Position numbers and translations under genes: made by a program | The notes under the pieces: generated by a model | Seen by the model: the letters and a program-made list of their open reading frames with translations, nothing else | What the model was told of the DNA's origin: nothing | The model's database searches: none | Part shown: piece by piece, positions 24,840-33,018 of the stretch | Position numbering within the stretch: position 1 is the stretch's first letter | Layout: every line of letters begins with the position of its first letter | Assembly: GCA_963738615.1 (NCBI GenBank) | Contig: CAVTXI010000004.1 | Coordinates: 930,001 to 994,000, forward strand | Direction of reading: 5' to 3' | DNA length: 64,000 nucleotides | Source of the DNA: CAVTWY01 sp963738615 | GTDB lineage: Bacteria; Pseudomonadota; Gammaproteobacteria; Burkholderiales; Burkholderiaceae_C

Positions 24840-25919
24840 GTGGTGCGACCCCGCCGCCGCGCCGAGACACCCGCCGCGCTGCGTGACGACATCGCCGAAC
24901 TGCATCGCCGGCTGATGCCCGGCACCGGGGCTGGCATGTACTTCCCGCCGCTGAACTGCGCCTGTCTGGCGATCGGCTACGAGCGGTTCGAGTCATTGCT
25001 CCGCGGCATCGACTATCCGCCCTCGCACGACGACACGCTTGCCCTGTATGCGCTGGCGCATGAGACCGTGCATGCGACGCAGCTGGTGACCGCGGGCTAC
25101 GTGTTCGCGCACGTGCGCGAGTTGGTCGAGCTGTCGGCGCGGGCCGCGAACGCGGTCAACGCAGGCACGGCGACGGACGCCATGATTGCGATCTGGCGCG
25201 CGCGCTTCGCGACGCTGCAGCGCGAGATCGCCGACGACGCGAGCGGCTTCTCGGCGCGTGACGCGATCGAGACGCAGGCGGTGATCGAAGGATTGATCGG
25301 CGCGGCGGCGGTCCCCGCCAGCGCCGCGGACCTGCTTGCGATCGCGCTCGAACTCCACGCCGACAGCGCCAGCGAGGTCTACACGCGCGTGTTGCGGCGC
25401 CTCGCGCGCCACGGGGCCCAGGCGGCGATCGTGCTCGCGCCGCGGCTCGCGTCGTTCGCGCTCGGCTCGGACGACCCGGGCGGGGTGCTGGCCGACAAGC
25501 TCGACGCGCTGGATGCCATGCCCGAGGTCGTGCCGGCGCTGGTCGCGATGACGCCCGAGGCCTTCGTTCGCGCAGCGGGGATCGAGCCGCACCTGCTCGC
25601 ACCGAGCATGCGCGAGCGTTCGACGGGTGTGCGAAACACGGCCGATACGCTGCTCGATGCGTTGCTGAAGGACAGCTTCGATCGCTACGAGGCCCTGGCC
25701 GGCGTCGACGCACGGCTGCAGGCGCGGTTCCACCCGGGCAACGCCCGCGGCGTCACGTCGGGAGCCGAGCCGCTGATCCTGCGGCCACGGCTCGTGCTCT
25801 TCGCCGACGGCCGCGTGATCGAACCCCAGGCCTCGAGCTGGAACACGACCGACCTCGCGAACTGCGTGACCATCGGCTTGATCATCCTCGACGGCTTCGA
25901 GTTCCTCGCGGCCGACTGA
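24840..25919 (+). CDS. HExxH-motif protein, putative metallopeptidase effector
   Basis: 359 residues, mostly helical. A zinc-peptidase-like motif HETVH is at residues 74-78 inside YALAHETVHATQLV, and several Glu residues follow in later helices (IETQAVIEGLIG) that could supply the third ligand. No signal peptide. I do not recognise the family. With the two genes before it, it forms a cassette of two possible hydrolases around a small membrane protein. The start is GTG 24840; GTG 24843 is equally possible. Confidence 0.6.
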   Translation: MVRPRRRAETPAALRDDIAELHRRLMPGTGAGMYFPPLNCACLAIGYERFESLLRGIDYPPSHDDTLALYALAHETVHATQLVTAGYVFAHVRELVELSARAANAVNAGTATDAMIAIWRARFATLQREIADDASGFSARDAIETQAVIEGLIGAAAVPASAADLLAIALELHADSASEVYTRVLRRLARHGAQAAIVLAPRLASFALGSDDPGGVLADKLDALDAMPEVVPALVAMTPEAFVRAAGIEPHLLAPSMRERSTGVRNTADTLLDALLKDSFDRYEALAGVDARLQARFHPGNARGVTSGAEPLILRPRLVLFADGRVIEPQASSWNTTDLANCVTIGLIILDGFEFLAAD

Positions 25920-25996
25920 AACCGCGGTGGCGGGCGTCCGCTGGGTGTGTGACGAAGAGAGGCGGTCACGGTCGCGACCGCCGCTCGGGTTCACGT

Positions 25997-26875
25997 TCAG
26001 CTCTGCTTGATCTGCCGCATCTCCTCAGCCAACGCCCAAAGCGCGCGGTTAAGGCTCACGCCGCGGTCGATGCTGCCGACCGGCCGCGTATGAAACCTTC
26101 GGCCCTGTGCACTACGGCCGAGCAGCCCTCCGCGGATGACGTGCTCGCTGACCCTTTGGAACAAGGCCCAGAGGTTGTGCCCAGTGTCGCCGACGCGTCG
26201 CGGCTCGTTCAGTTGTTCGGCCGTGATCGGCGCCGGCCGGTGCCCGCCGGTCTCCTCGATTGATCGCTCACCGAACCGCAGCGCCAGCGCCGCGGTCGCG
26301 AAAGCGACCTCCTCGTTCGGCTCGAGCGGCAGCACCTTCATCGCTTCGACGTGTTGGTCCACGGTCTTGAACTCGTCGAGCACGCGGAACGCACCCTCGA
26401 TCACCTTGCTCTCAACGTCGCCCACATGCGCGATGCGAATGTCGTCGACCACGTCGCCAACGACGAGGCCGTTCAGGCAAACGTACCTGAACACGCCGGC
26501 GATCATGCGATAGCTGCTCACGCCGTCGTGGGAGTTGATGAGGATGATTTCGTTCGCCTCGGGCCGGGTCCGCATCTGACCCGCGCGGTCGCGGACGTGA
26601 CGCATGCGGATCATGTGCTTCGTGAACGCGGCCTTCCCCTCGAGTCGGCTCGCGCCCTGCGCGACCATGAAGGGCTCGAAGCCCTCCTTGCGCAGACCAC
26701 GCAGCACGTCGATCGTCGGGATGTAGGTATAGCGCTCGGAGCGGCTCGCATGCTTGTGCTCGGCGAAGACCGAGGGTGCGGCGGCGCGCATCTGCGCTTC
26801 GCTCAGCGGCCCATCGGAACGCAAAACCCGGGTGTTGCGCGCAAATCGCGTCGCAAGTGTTGGTGTGGAGTACAT
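25997..26875 (-). CDS. DUF932 plasmid/phage-type protein
   Basis: 292 residues of the DUF932 family found in plasmids, phages and integrative elements. Typical pieces are FAEHKHASRSERYTYIPT, LRKEGFEPF, KHMIRMRH, EIILINSHDG-SSYRMI-GVFRYVCLNGLVVG and LWALFQRVSEHVIRGG. The exact role is unknown; a link to element DNA maintenance is assumed. The start codon matches the family N-terminus (MYSTPTLATRFARN). It lies downstream of ssb in the same direction with a 73-bp gap. Confidence 0.88.
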   Translation of the reverse strand: MYSTPTLATRFARNTRVLRSDGPLSEAQMRAAAPSVFAEHKHASRSERYTYIPTIDVLRGLRKEGFEPFMVAQGASRLEGKAAFTKHMIRMRHVRDRAGQMRTRPEANEIILINSHDGVSSYRMIAGVFRYVCLNGLVVGDVVDDIRIAHVGDVESKVIEGAFRVLDEFKTVDQHVEAMKVLPLEPNEEVAFATAALALRFGERSIEETGGHRPAPITAEQLNEPRRVGDTGHNLWALFQRVSEHVIRGGLLGRSAQGRRFHTRPVGSIDRGVSLNRALWALAEEMRQIKQS

Positions 26876-26948
26876 GGTGTATTCCTTCCATCGTCGGTAT
26901 CGAAGGAGGGACGAAGCCGGTCTTCGTGGCCGGCCCCGCCCGGTGGGT

Positions 26949-27413
26949 TCAAAACGGGATCGGATCGCCGTACTCGTCGAGTTCGGCTGGCGCTCGTGCC
27001 TCACGACCCGGCGCGCTCGACCCGCCCTGTTCGGGCCCGCGCTTGCCCCGCAGCGCATCACCTTCGGCCTTGGTGTCGAGGTAGTCGATCTCCTCGGCGG
27101 TAAAGGCCATCGCGTAGACGGTCGTGCCGTCCTTCTCGTAGTTGTTGTTTTGCACCCGCCCCACCACGTTGATGTGGCTGCCCTTGGCGAGGTACTGCGC
27201 CGCGTTCTCAGCCTGCTTGCCCCACACGATCCACTGGATCGCGGTCGCTTCCTCGTCGCGGCTTCCCGCCGCATCCCGGCCGTTGCCCTTCTTCGTGTTG
27301 CTGATCGCGGTCAGCGTCGCCTTCTCCACCGGACCCTCGCGCCCGTTGACGGTCGACAGCTTCACGGCCGAAGCCAGGTGCGCATTGCGTTGTTCGACTC
27401 GAACGAAAGCCAT
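26949..27413 (-). CDS. ssb: Single-stranded DNA-binding protein
   Basis: 154 residues: an OB-fold domain (residues 1-110; IQWIVWGKQAENAAQYLAKG, VVGRVQNNNYEKDG) and a short acidic tail ending in DEYGDPIPF, the interaction tip of bacterial SSBs. It is a plasmid-type SSB that would coat single strands during transfer or replication of the element. Its upstream region contains two large hairpins, which fits a role in single-strand metabolism. Confidence 0.9.
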   Translation of the reverse strand: MAFVRVEQRNAHLASAVKLSTVNGREGPVEKATLTAISNTKKGNGRDAAGSRDEEATAIQWIVWGKQAENAAQYLAKGSHINVVGRVQNNNYEKDGTTVYAMAFTAEEIDYLDTKAEGDALRGKRGPEQGGSSAPGREARAPAELDEYGDPIPF

Positions 27414-27572
27414 GATGAGCTCCTCATCGGAAAGACCAGCCGCATCCCGTCTTGGGCTGCTGAAAACTGATCCTTCTGCTCGGACTCCTCGCTCCCGCCC
27501 TGGGGCGGGCGGGGGGTGGGGTGGCTGTTCGAAGCGGCCTGCCAACACACGAAACGGTGAGCCGGTCCGTCG

Positions 27573-27650
27573 GCCCACCGCATCTGAAGATCCCCCCACA
27601 AGTCCCCCTCGCCGCTGGACGGGGGCGAAGTTGGGGGGATCGCGGTGGGC
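27573..27650. repeat. Long bulged hairpin upstream of ssb
   Basis: Outer stem GCCCACCGC (27573-27581) with GCGGTGGGC (27642-27650); inner stem GATCCCCCCA (27589-27598) with TGGGGGGATC (27632-27641). There is a further CCCCC/GGGGG pairing near the tip and a 7-nt bulge on the left side. As single-stranded DNA or RNA this would be very stable. Confidence 0.8.
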
Positions 27651-27889
27651 GGCAACCGGCTCGGCGTGCAGCAGCCGATGTCCCTTGCTCTGCTCAGAGG
27701 GCTCGAGCGATCAGCGGACGGCGTGACAGCTTGCTGGCGCGACGGCTGCCGCGAGCGGCCCGCACACGATCACGAGGGTCGGCGCCTCCGCGCCCGACGT
27801 GCCACCAAGCGCAGCGACTGGCGCGGCGGTCGAGACGGTCCGAGCAACTCAACCAGCGGCCCGGCTTCGGGCGCGGCGGGTGACCGGGG

Positions 27890-27985
27890 CGACGATCTGG
27901 CCTGCTGGCCGCACGCGGCGATGCACTGCGCGAAGCGCCGTCTAACCCAAGCATCGCCGCGTGCGGCCAGCAGGCCAGTTCGTCG
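27890..27985. repeat. 35-bp near-perfect inverted repeat
   Basis: Arms 27897-27924 and 27951-27978 are exact complements over 28 bp (starting CTGGCCTGCTGGCCGCACGC), separated by 26 nt. Pairing continues 6 bp further out after one mismatch, giving 34 of 35 matched. It is much larger than a normal terminator and has no T-run. Confidence 0.92.
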
Positions 27986-28369
27986 AGCGGGACCGTCGGT
28001 CGCGTACTCGCGACGGACCTCAAGGGACCGCGATCCCCGGGCACGGGACGGGCCGCGTGACGTTGCTGTCGTCGGCGCAGCCGGCCACGTCGTGTTCGCG
28101 CAAGGGATTGAAGCCCGAAGGGGCGAGACACGTGACGAAGGAGCGAGGCTCGATGCGAAGCACGAAAGCCCGGTCACGCGAAGCGGGATGCGCACTGTTT
28201 CACTGCAATGCGGCCTTCCCACTCACCGGCGAGTGAGACGATCCTGCGGCCTTGACACCTGCACCGAACTTGGAGACTGGCGCGTCGCGGGCCGAGGTTG
28301 TACCTGCGACACCGACGCAACAAGTCGCCGCCCGCTTTGACAATTGACGTACAAATCTCGGAAGTCGAT

Positions 28370-28401
28370 ACCCTCGGCACCTCGGACCCTCGGCACCTCG
28401 G
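28370..28401. repeat. 16-bp tandem duplication
   Basis: ACCCTCGGCACCTCGG occurs twice without spacer, itself built of CTCGGC/CCTCGG-like hexamers. It lies 58 bp downstream of the membrane-protein stop codon, in non-coding DNA. Confidence 0.9.
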
Positions 28402-28458
28402 CAGCGGCGGCGCGGGCGGCGGATCGATGTCTCGGCTCAGTAGCTCGCCGAATGGCTC

Positions 28459-29991
28459 TCATTCAGTATGCCGCGCACCAGCTACTGGCTTCTTGGCGGT
28501 GCCGACCTCCGCGCCAGCGGGGGGGTCTGTCAGCTGCTTGCCGATCGTCAGCGCCGCGCCGCTGAGCCCCAAGAACGCGAGCCACGTCGACTCGAACACC
28601 GGAAAACTCAGGTGCTCTAGGACGTACAAGAAGCCCGTCATGAGCAGCATCAGGTTAACCACTATCGACTGATAGCGGTGTACCAGTTGCCGGTCGTTGA
28701 AGCCCGTCGTCAAGTCCCTGACCAATCCGAGCGACGGCCGAAATGGCCGTTGCTCGCCACTCTGGTCAATAGCCACCGACGTGGCGCTCGTGCCAACGGT
28801 GATGCCGAGCAGCGCGAGCGCACTGCCAGAGATTGACGGTAGCACGCCGAAGACGATCCACAGGTAAATCGCACACGCCACAGAAAACACGAACCACGCG
28901 GTGAACTGGACCCGCGCGAGGCTGAACGATGGGCGCGGGGCAGTGAAGTCACGGTTTCGCAGTGCAAGCCCGATGAACGCGGCTTTGTGCTGGTTCTCGA
29001 TGCCAGCATCGCTCGCGCCTGAGCCGTACGTCAGCGCCTCCTCGCCCGCGCTCTCGTAGCTCGCGCGGTTGGCCTCCAACTCGTCCACATTCATGCCGAA
29101 ACGCAGGGCGAGCTGTTGTTCGCGGTTCTTATGTTCCACATCGCGCCGGAACCGGAGAGCCTCTGCGTAAAACGAGGGCGTGGAGGCGTCGCGCAGGGCA
29201 TCGCTGCGCCAGGCGAGTAGCACCGTGCACGCAACCAGCGCGACGACCGCGCACATCGCGAAGCCCCATCGCCAAGAGTCGGTGATCGACACCAGCAGTG
29301 TCGCGGCGCTTCCCTTGTGCAGCGTCAAGGCGGGCCGACCGGACCATCCCAAGCGCACGTCAAGATCGTGGACCCGCGTCAGGTCGCCAACGTCATAGAG
29401 CAACCGCCACAACTTCGACGCCTCCGGACCCACGCCGATGCGATAGGCAAACTGGGCACATGACGGGAACATGCGCGTAGCCACGAGATCCGCACTGGCT
29501 CCCAACTCCACGCCGTTCACAAACAACGTCGTTCGCTTACCGCTTGCGGTTTCGTAACCGCGAAGGTTGTCGTAGCTGATGCGACCGATCCCGACAATCA
29601 CCACGCCAGACCCCACCAGTGGCAGCCGATCGGCCGACATGCCATCCCTCGGACATGATGCGCTCGGCGCAATGCCCTGCGACTGCGACCGTCCAAGCGT
29701 CGGCGCGGCCGGCAGCATCGCTCGGGTCTGGACCGGCACGTCCAGCGCCTCGACGCTCAGCACGCACAACGGCGGTGGCTTCTCGAACTCTTTCGCATCA
29801 GATATTCGCTGCTCACCTTCGCAGACAGGCGCGTCGGCAGCCCATGAGACCCCCGGCGGCAGCGCGAGCACCAACGCAAGCACCTGAGCCGCCATGTAAG
29901 CCGAGCTGCTCGCAGTGAGACGCGGACAGCCAAACATCGACATGGTCAGAAACCGGTGCACGTTGTCCATACCGCAGCCTGCGAGCCGCAT
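28459..29991 (-). CDS. Large membrane protein of unknown function
   Basis: Up to 510 residues. A signal peptide is best formed from an internal ATG at 29895 (MAAQVLALVLALPPGVSWA), so the true start may be there. A Cys-containing extracytoplasmic domain follows. A helix near GFAMCAVVALVACTVLLAW precedes a cytoplasmic helical stretch (RFRRDVEHKNREQQLALRF), and four more hydrophobic segments fill the end (e.g. VQFTAWFVFSVACAIYLWIV, GSALALLGITVGTSATSVAI). No recognised family. It is transcribed away from the small protein and outer-membrane-like gene at 30144-31790. Confidence 0.6.
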   Translation of the reverse strand: MRLAGCGMDNVHRFLTMSMFGCPRLTASSSAYMAAQVLALVLALPPGVSWAADAPVCEGEQRISDAKEFEKPPPLCVLSVEALDVPVQTRAMLPAAPTLGRSQSQGIAPSASCPRDGMSADRLPLVGSGVVIVGIGRISYDNLRGYETASGKRTTLFVNGVELGASADLVATRMFPSCAQFAYRIGVGPEASKLWRLLYDVGDLTRVHDLDVRLGWSGRPALTLHKGSAATLLVSITDSWRWGFAMCAVVALVACTVLLAWRSDALRDASTPSFYAEALRFRRDVEHKNREQQLALRFGMNVDELEANRASYESAGEEALTYGSGASDAGIENQHKAAFIGLALRNRDFTAPRPSFSLARVQFTAWFVFSVACAIYLWIVFGVLPSISGSALALLGITVGTSATSVAIDQSGEQRPFRPSLGLVRDLTTGFNDRQLVHRYQSIVVNLMLLMTGFLYVLEHLSFPVFESTWLAFLGLSGAALTIGKQLTDPPAGAEVGTAKKPVAGARHTE

Positions 29992-30143
29992 GCTCGGACC
30001 GCATCATCCAAAGTAATGAATCGACTCGAGCAGAGCGGAGCCGAACCGAGCCTCTCGCGGCTGCGAGGTTCATCAAAAGGGATGATGACGCCGCTGACGC
30101 GGTCGAGCACGCTTCCAGCGCGATCACTCGAATGGAGGCATCT

Positions 30144-30506
30144 ATGGCAACGGCGAACTACCGGACGATCCCGCTGGAGGTTGGTGCCTCGGCCACCGGC
30201 GGCGCCGATGTCGACGTGAGCGCGACGCTGTTCGTCGACGACAAGACCTCACAGGACGGTGACGTCACGCTGGTCGACGTACACAAAGCTGCGGGCAAGG
30301 CGTCGATCCGCGCGCACAAGACCGCGGGCGACGCGAAGCTGCTTCTCGTCTTCATCGTCGTTCCGCTCGTTGGCAACGGGGAGTTCGAGGTCAACGTCGA
30401 ACTGGAGCATCCGCGACTGCCGAACGGCAAGGTGACGATTCGGCGCAAGGGTGAAGTGGCCGACGGCAACGTCGGACGCTTTCAGAAGACGTTCCGACTG
30501 CCGTGA
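30144..30506 (+). CDS. 120-residue beta-rich protein of unknown function
   Basis: A good Shine-Dalgarno (GGAGG at 30134-30138) precedes ATG 30144. The sequence alternates short hydrophobic strands with charged turns (RTIPLEVGA, VSATLFVDDK, DAKLLLVFIVVPL, GEFEVNVELEHP) and reads like a beta-sandwich. There is no signal peptide. It is 12 bp upstream of the next gene, so co-transcribed. No recognised family. Confidence 0.6.
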   Translation: MATANYRTIPLEVGASATGGADVDVSATLFVDDKTSQDGDVTLVDVHKAAGKASIRAHKTAGDAKLLLVFIVVPLVGNGEFEVNVELEHPRLPNGKVTIRRKGEVADGNVGRFQKTFRLP

Positions 30507-30518
30507 CGGGAGCCAGCA

Positions 30519-31790
30519 ATGCGCGCGTTGAAGATCGCACTTGCCTCGCGGCAAGCCATACCGTGCAAGGCTCTGGCGACGCTGACTGCGGCGTTGCTGG
30601 CAGCCCCGACCGTCGCAGTGGCCGAGTCCCTGGCCGAGTTGCGCGACAAGCTCGGTGAACTGACGACTGACCTCAACATGCCCGCCACGCCGGCCGCGAT
30701 TCACGTTGGTCTGTCTGGCGACGGCGTCATGCAGGCCAAGAATCGCCGCGAGTTCGAAGCCGCTGTCACGAACCTGCTGAAGGACGGCGGCAAGCCTGGC
30801 GGCACGCTCGAGTTCCTGCCGTACTTTGTATTCCAAGGCGGCAAGCTGCCCTATGCGCGTTACGAGTCCAAGCCGCTGTTCCGTGCGATGGTGAATACAA
30901 CCATCGGATTGGCCGCAGGCAAGCGAGAAATCGACGGGCACCAGGTGTCGGCCAATGGCTTCTCGCTTTCGACGGTGCTGGTCGACCTTGCATCACCGCT
31001 GCATCAGTACGGCCTGCAGACCTGCATCAACGACCTGCAAAAGAAGGCGATCGAGCGCGCCAAGGCGGGTGGCCCGGGGCGTGTGGAAGAGCTCCCCACC
31101 GGCGATGCTCGCATCGCATTCAGCGACGCAGACCGCGTCGCTGACGACCAGTCCGTCGCCGAGTACCGGGCGTGCCTGAAGGACAAGATGTCGCTCGACA
31201 AGCTGTGGAACCGCAGCCGCATCAGCTTCGGTTTGGCCGCCGGCAATGGTCGTGAGGCCACCGGCGCGCAGCGCAAGGTGAGCTATGGCACGGCAGCGTG
31301 GTTGACCGTGCAGTATGGATTCGAAGGCTTGGGGACGCTACGGCGAGCTGCGTTCGGCGGTGATCCTGCGTACGCAGACTGTGAGGGCGGCGATGGTGTC
31401 GCGTGCAAGCCGGTGACCGAGGCCAGGTTCAGGGATCGGGCGCAACTCGTCCTGCACGCGCGCATGCTGCGCAGCGCCAGCCAGCTCGACTTTTCTACGA
31501 GTGGCGCCCTGCCCCGTTACGACTCGAACCTGCTTGGGACTCGCTTCGTCTACGGTTCAGACAAGCGCAACGTTTTTGTCGAGGCCAGTCGCAGTCGAAT
31601 CTCAGGCGATGCGGCCAGTCGTTCGACGAATCAATACGCGCTTGGCGGCAGCTTCAAGGTGCTCGACAACCTTTGGCTGAACGTGTTGAGCGGTCGTCGA
31701 ACCGAGCGTACAAACGGCGGCGCGGCTAATGCCTTCGAGGTGTCGCTCGCCTACGGCACGTCTTCGGAACCCTTATTCGGCAGGCGGTGA
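30519..31790 (+). CDS. Exported, probably outer-membrane barrel protein of unknown function
   Basis: 423 residues with a signal peptide (ALATLTAALLAAPTVAVAES, cleavage near residue 36). Repeated alternating strands occur in the last 170 residues (GTRFVYGSDKRNVFVEASRS, YALGGSFKVLDNLWLNVLSG, AFEVSLAYG). This suggests an outer-membrane barrel, though the last residues (FGRR) are not the classical terminal Phe. Two Cys pairs lie in the middle. It ends 15 bp before the IS and, before that insertion, lay tail-to-tail with the NACHT gene. Confidence 0.55.
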   Translation: MRALKIALASRQAIPCKALATLTAALLAAPTVAVAESLAELRDKLGELTTDLNMPATPAAIHVGLSGDGVMQAKNRREFEAAVTNLLKDGGKPGGTLEFLPYFVFQGGKLPYARYESKPLFRAMVNTTIGLAAGKREIDGHQVSANGFSLSTVLVDLASPLHQYGLQTCINDLQKKAIERAKAGGPGRVEELPTGDARIAFSDADRVADDQSVAEYRACLKDKMSLDKLWNRSRISFGLAAGNGREATGAQRKVSYGTAAWLTVQYGFEGLGTLRRAAFGGDPAYADCEGGDGVACKPVTEARFRDRAQLVLHARMLRSASQLDFSTSGALPRYDSNLLGTRFVYGSDKRNVFVEASRSRISGDAASRSTNQYALGGSFKVLDNLWLNVLSGRRTERTNGGAANAFEVSLAYGTSSEPLFGRR

Positions 31791-31805
31791 AAAGGCACCG
31801 CTCTA

Positions 31806-33018
31806 GGGAAGGTCTGCAAAACCTCGAGTCAACCCCGATGGTGCGAGGCATGAAGCTCGAGGACGTTACGAAACATGAAGCAATCGACCTTGGGCTTTGA
31901 TCCGCTGTTCAAGAAGACGCGCAGGAGCATCTTCCTGGACGAGATGAACCGCGTCGTGCCGTGGGCCGAGTTGGTCGCGCTGATCCGGTCGCATGTGCGT
32001 GAAGATCGAGGTGCTGGGTGGCCGGCCGCCGACGCCCATCGAGACGATGCTGCGCATCCACTGCCTGTAGCTGTGGTGGAACCTGGGCGATCTGGCGATG
32101 GAAGAAGAGCTGCGCGAGCGCGCGCTGTACCGCGGCTTCGCCGGTCTGGAGGGCGCCGCAGCGCTGCCCGACGAGAGCACCATCCTGCGCTTTCGCCACT
32201 TTCTCGAGGAGCACAAGCTCGCGCCGAAGGTGCTCGATACGATCAACGCCGGCCTGCTCGAGCGGGGATTGATGCTCGAGACAGGCACGGCGGTCGACGC
32301 GACGCTCGTCGCCGCGCCCAGCTCGACAAAGAACAAGACCGGCGAGCGCGACCCCGAGATGCACCAGACCAAGAAGGGCAACCAGTGGCACTTCGGCATG
32401 AAGGCGCACATCGGCGTGGACGCCGACTCGGGGCTGGTGCACACCGTCATCGGCACGGCCGCCAACGTCGGCGACGTGACCCAGGCGGCGGGGCTGCTGC
32501 ACGGCGCAGAGAGCGAAGTCTTCGCCGACGCGGGCTACCAGGGCGTGGACAAGCGCGACGAGGTGAAGAAGCTCGAGGTCAAGGCGCAGTGGCACGTCGC
32601 GATGCGCCCGGGCAAGCGCCGTGCGCTGGACCCCGATCGGCGCAGCCACCAGCTGCATCGAAGAGCGCGAGCAGCTCAAGGCGAGCATCCGGGCCAAGGT
32701 CGAGCACCCGTTCCGCGTGGTCAAGCAGCAGTTCGGCTACGCCAAGGTGCGCTACCGCGGCTTGGCGAAGAACACCGCGCGGCTGACGATGCTGTTCGCG
32801 ATGAGCAATCTGTGGATGGTGCGGCGAACGCTCGCGGGATTGCAGGGATGAGCGCGTCCGCAGCGGACGCAAAGGCGAATCGAGATCGAAAAGCGGCCCC
32901 GAAAGCTGTTTGAATCGTGACGAAATCGCAGCTCGCTTGCGCATCATGAAATACTCGCTTCAACTGCTTCAACTACTGGACAGCATCGGTCTGTGAGCGG
33001 GGTTTTGCAGACCTTCCC
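31806..33018 (+). mobile_element. IS5-family insertion sequence, inactive
   Basis: About 1,213 bp with 18-bp perfect terminal inverted repeats starting GGGAAGGTCTGCAAAACC and a TA target duplication (31804-31805 and 33019-33020). The size, TA target and transposase type fit the IS5 family (IS427/IS1031-like). The transposase frame is broken three times. Confidence 0.85.
31875..32851 (+). pseudogene. IS5-family transposase, two frameshifts and one stop
   Basis: The frame starts at ATG 31875 (KQSTLGFDPLFKKTRRSIFLDEM, first residues), shifts near 32000, meets TAG at 32068-32070 where CAG is expected, runs through AVDATLVAAPSSTKNK, KKGNQWHFGMKAHIGVDADS and AGYQGVDKR (the DDE region), and shifts again near 32635. 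The end (EHPFRVVKQQFGYAKVRYRG, NTARL-MLFAMSNLW) is the last catalytic segment. With three lesions it cannot make active transposase. Confidence 0.9.

Larger units (their letters stand above)
27414..28458. other. 1-kb gene-free region upstream of ssb
   Basis: No reading frame here has convincing protein character; the long plus-strand frame at 27645-28340 is Arg/Ala-rich and overlaps a perfect palindrome. The region holds two extended hairpins (27573-27650 and 27890-27985) and a tandem repeat at 28370-28401. It most resembles a control or origin region. Confidence 0.6.

Noticed and set aside
27897..27978. Integron attC site
   Set aside because: Too perfectly paired over 28 bp, no typical GTTRRRY/RYYYAAC boxes or cassette gene, and no integron integrase.
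27645..28340. 231-codon plus-strand ORF upstream of ssb
   Set aside because: Arg/Ala-rich composition without domain pattern, and it runs through both arms of a perfect inverted repeat; treated as non-coding.
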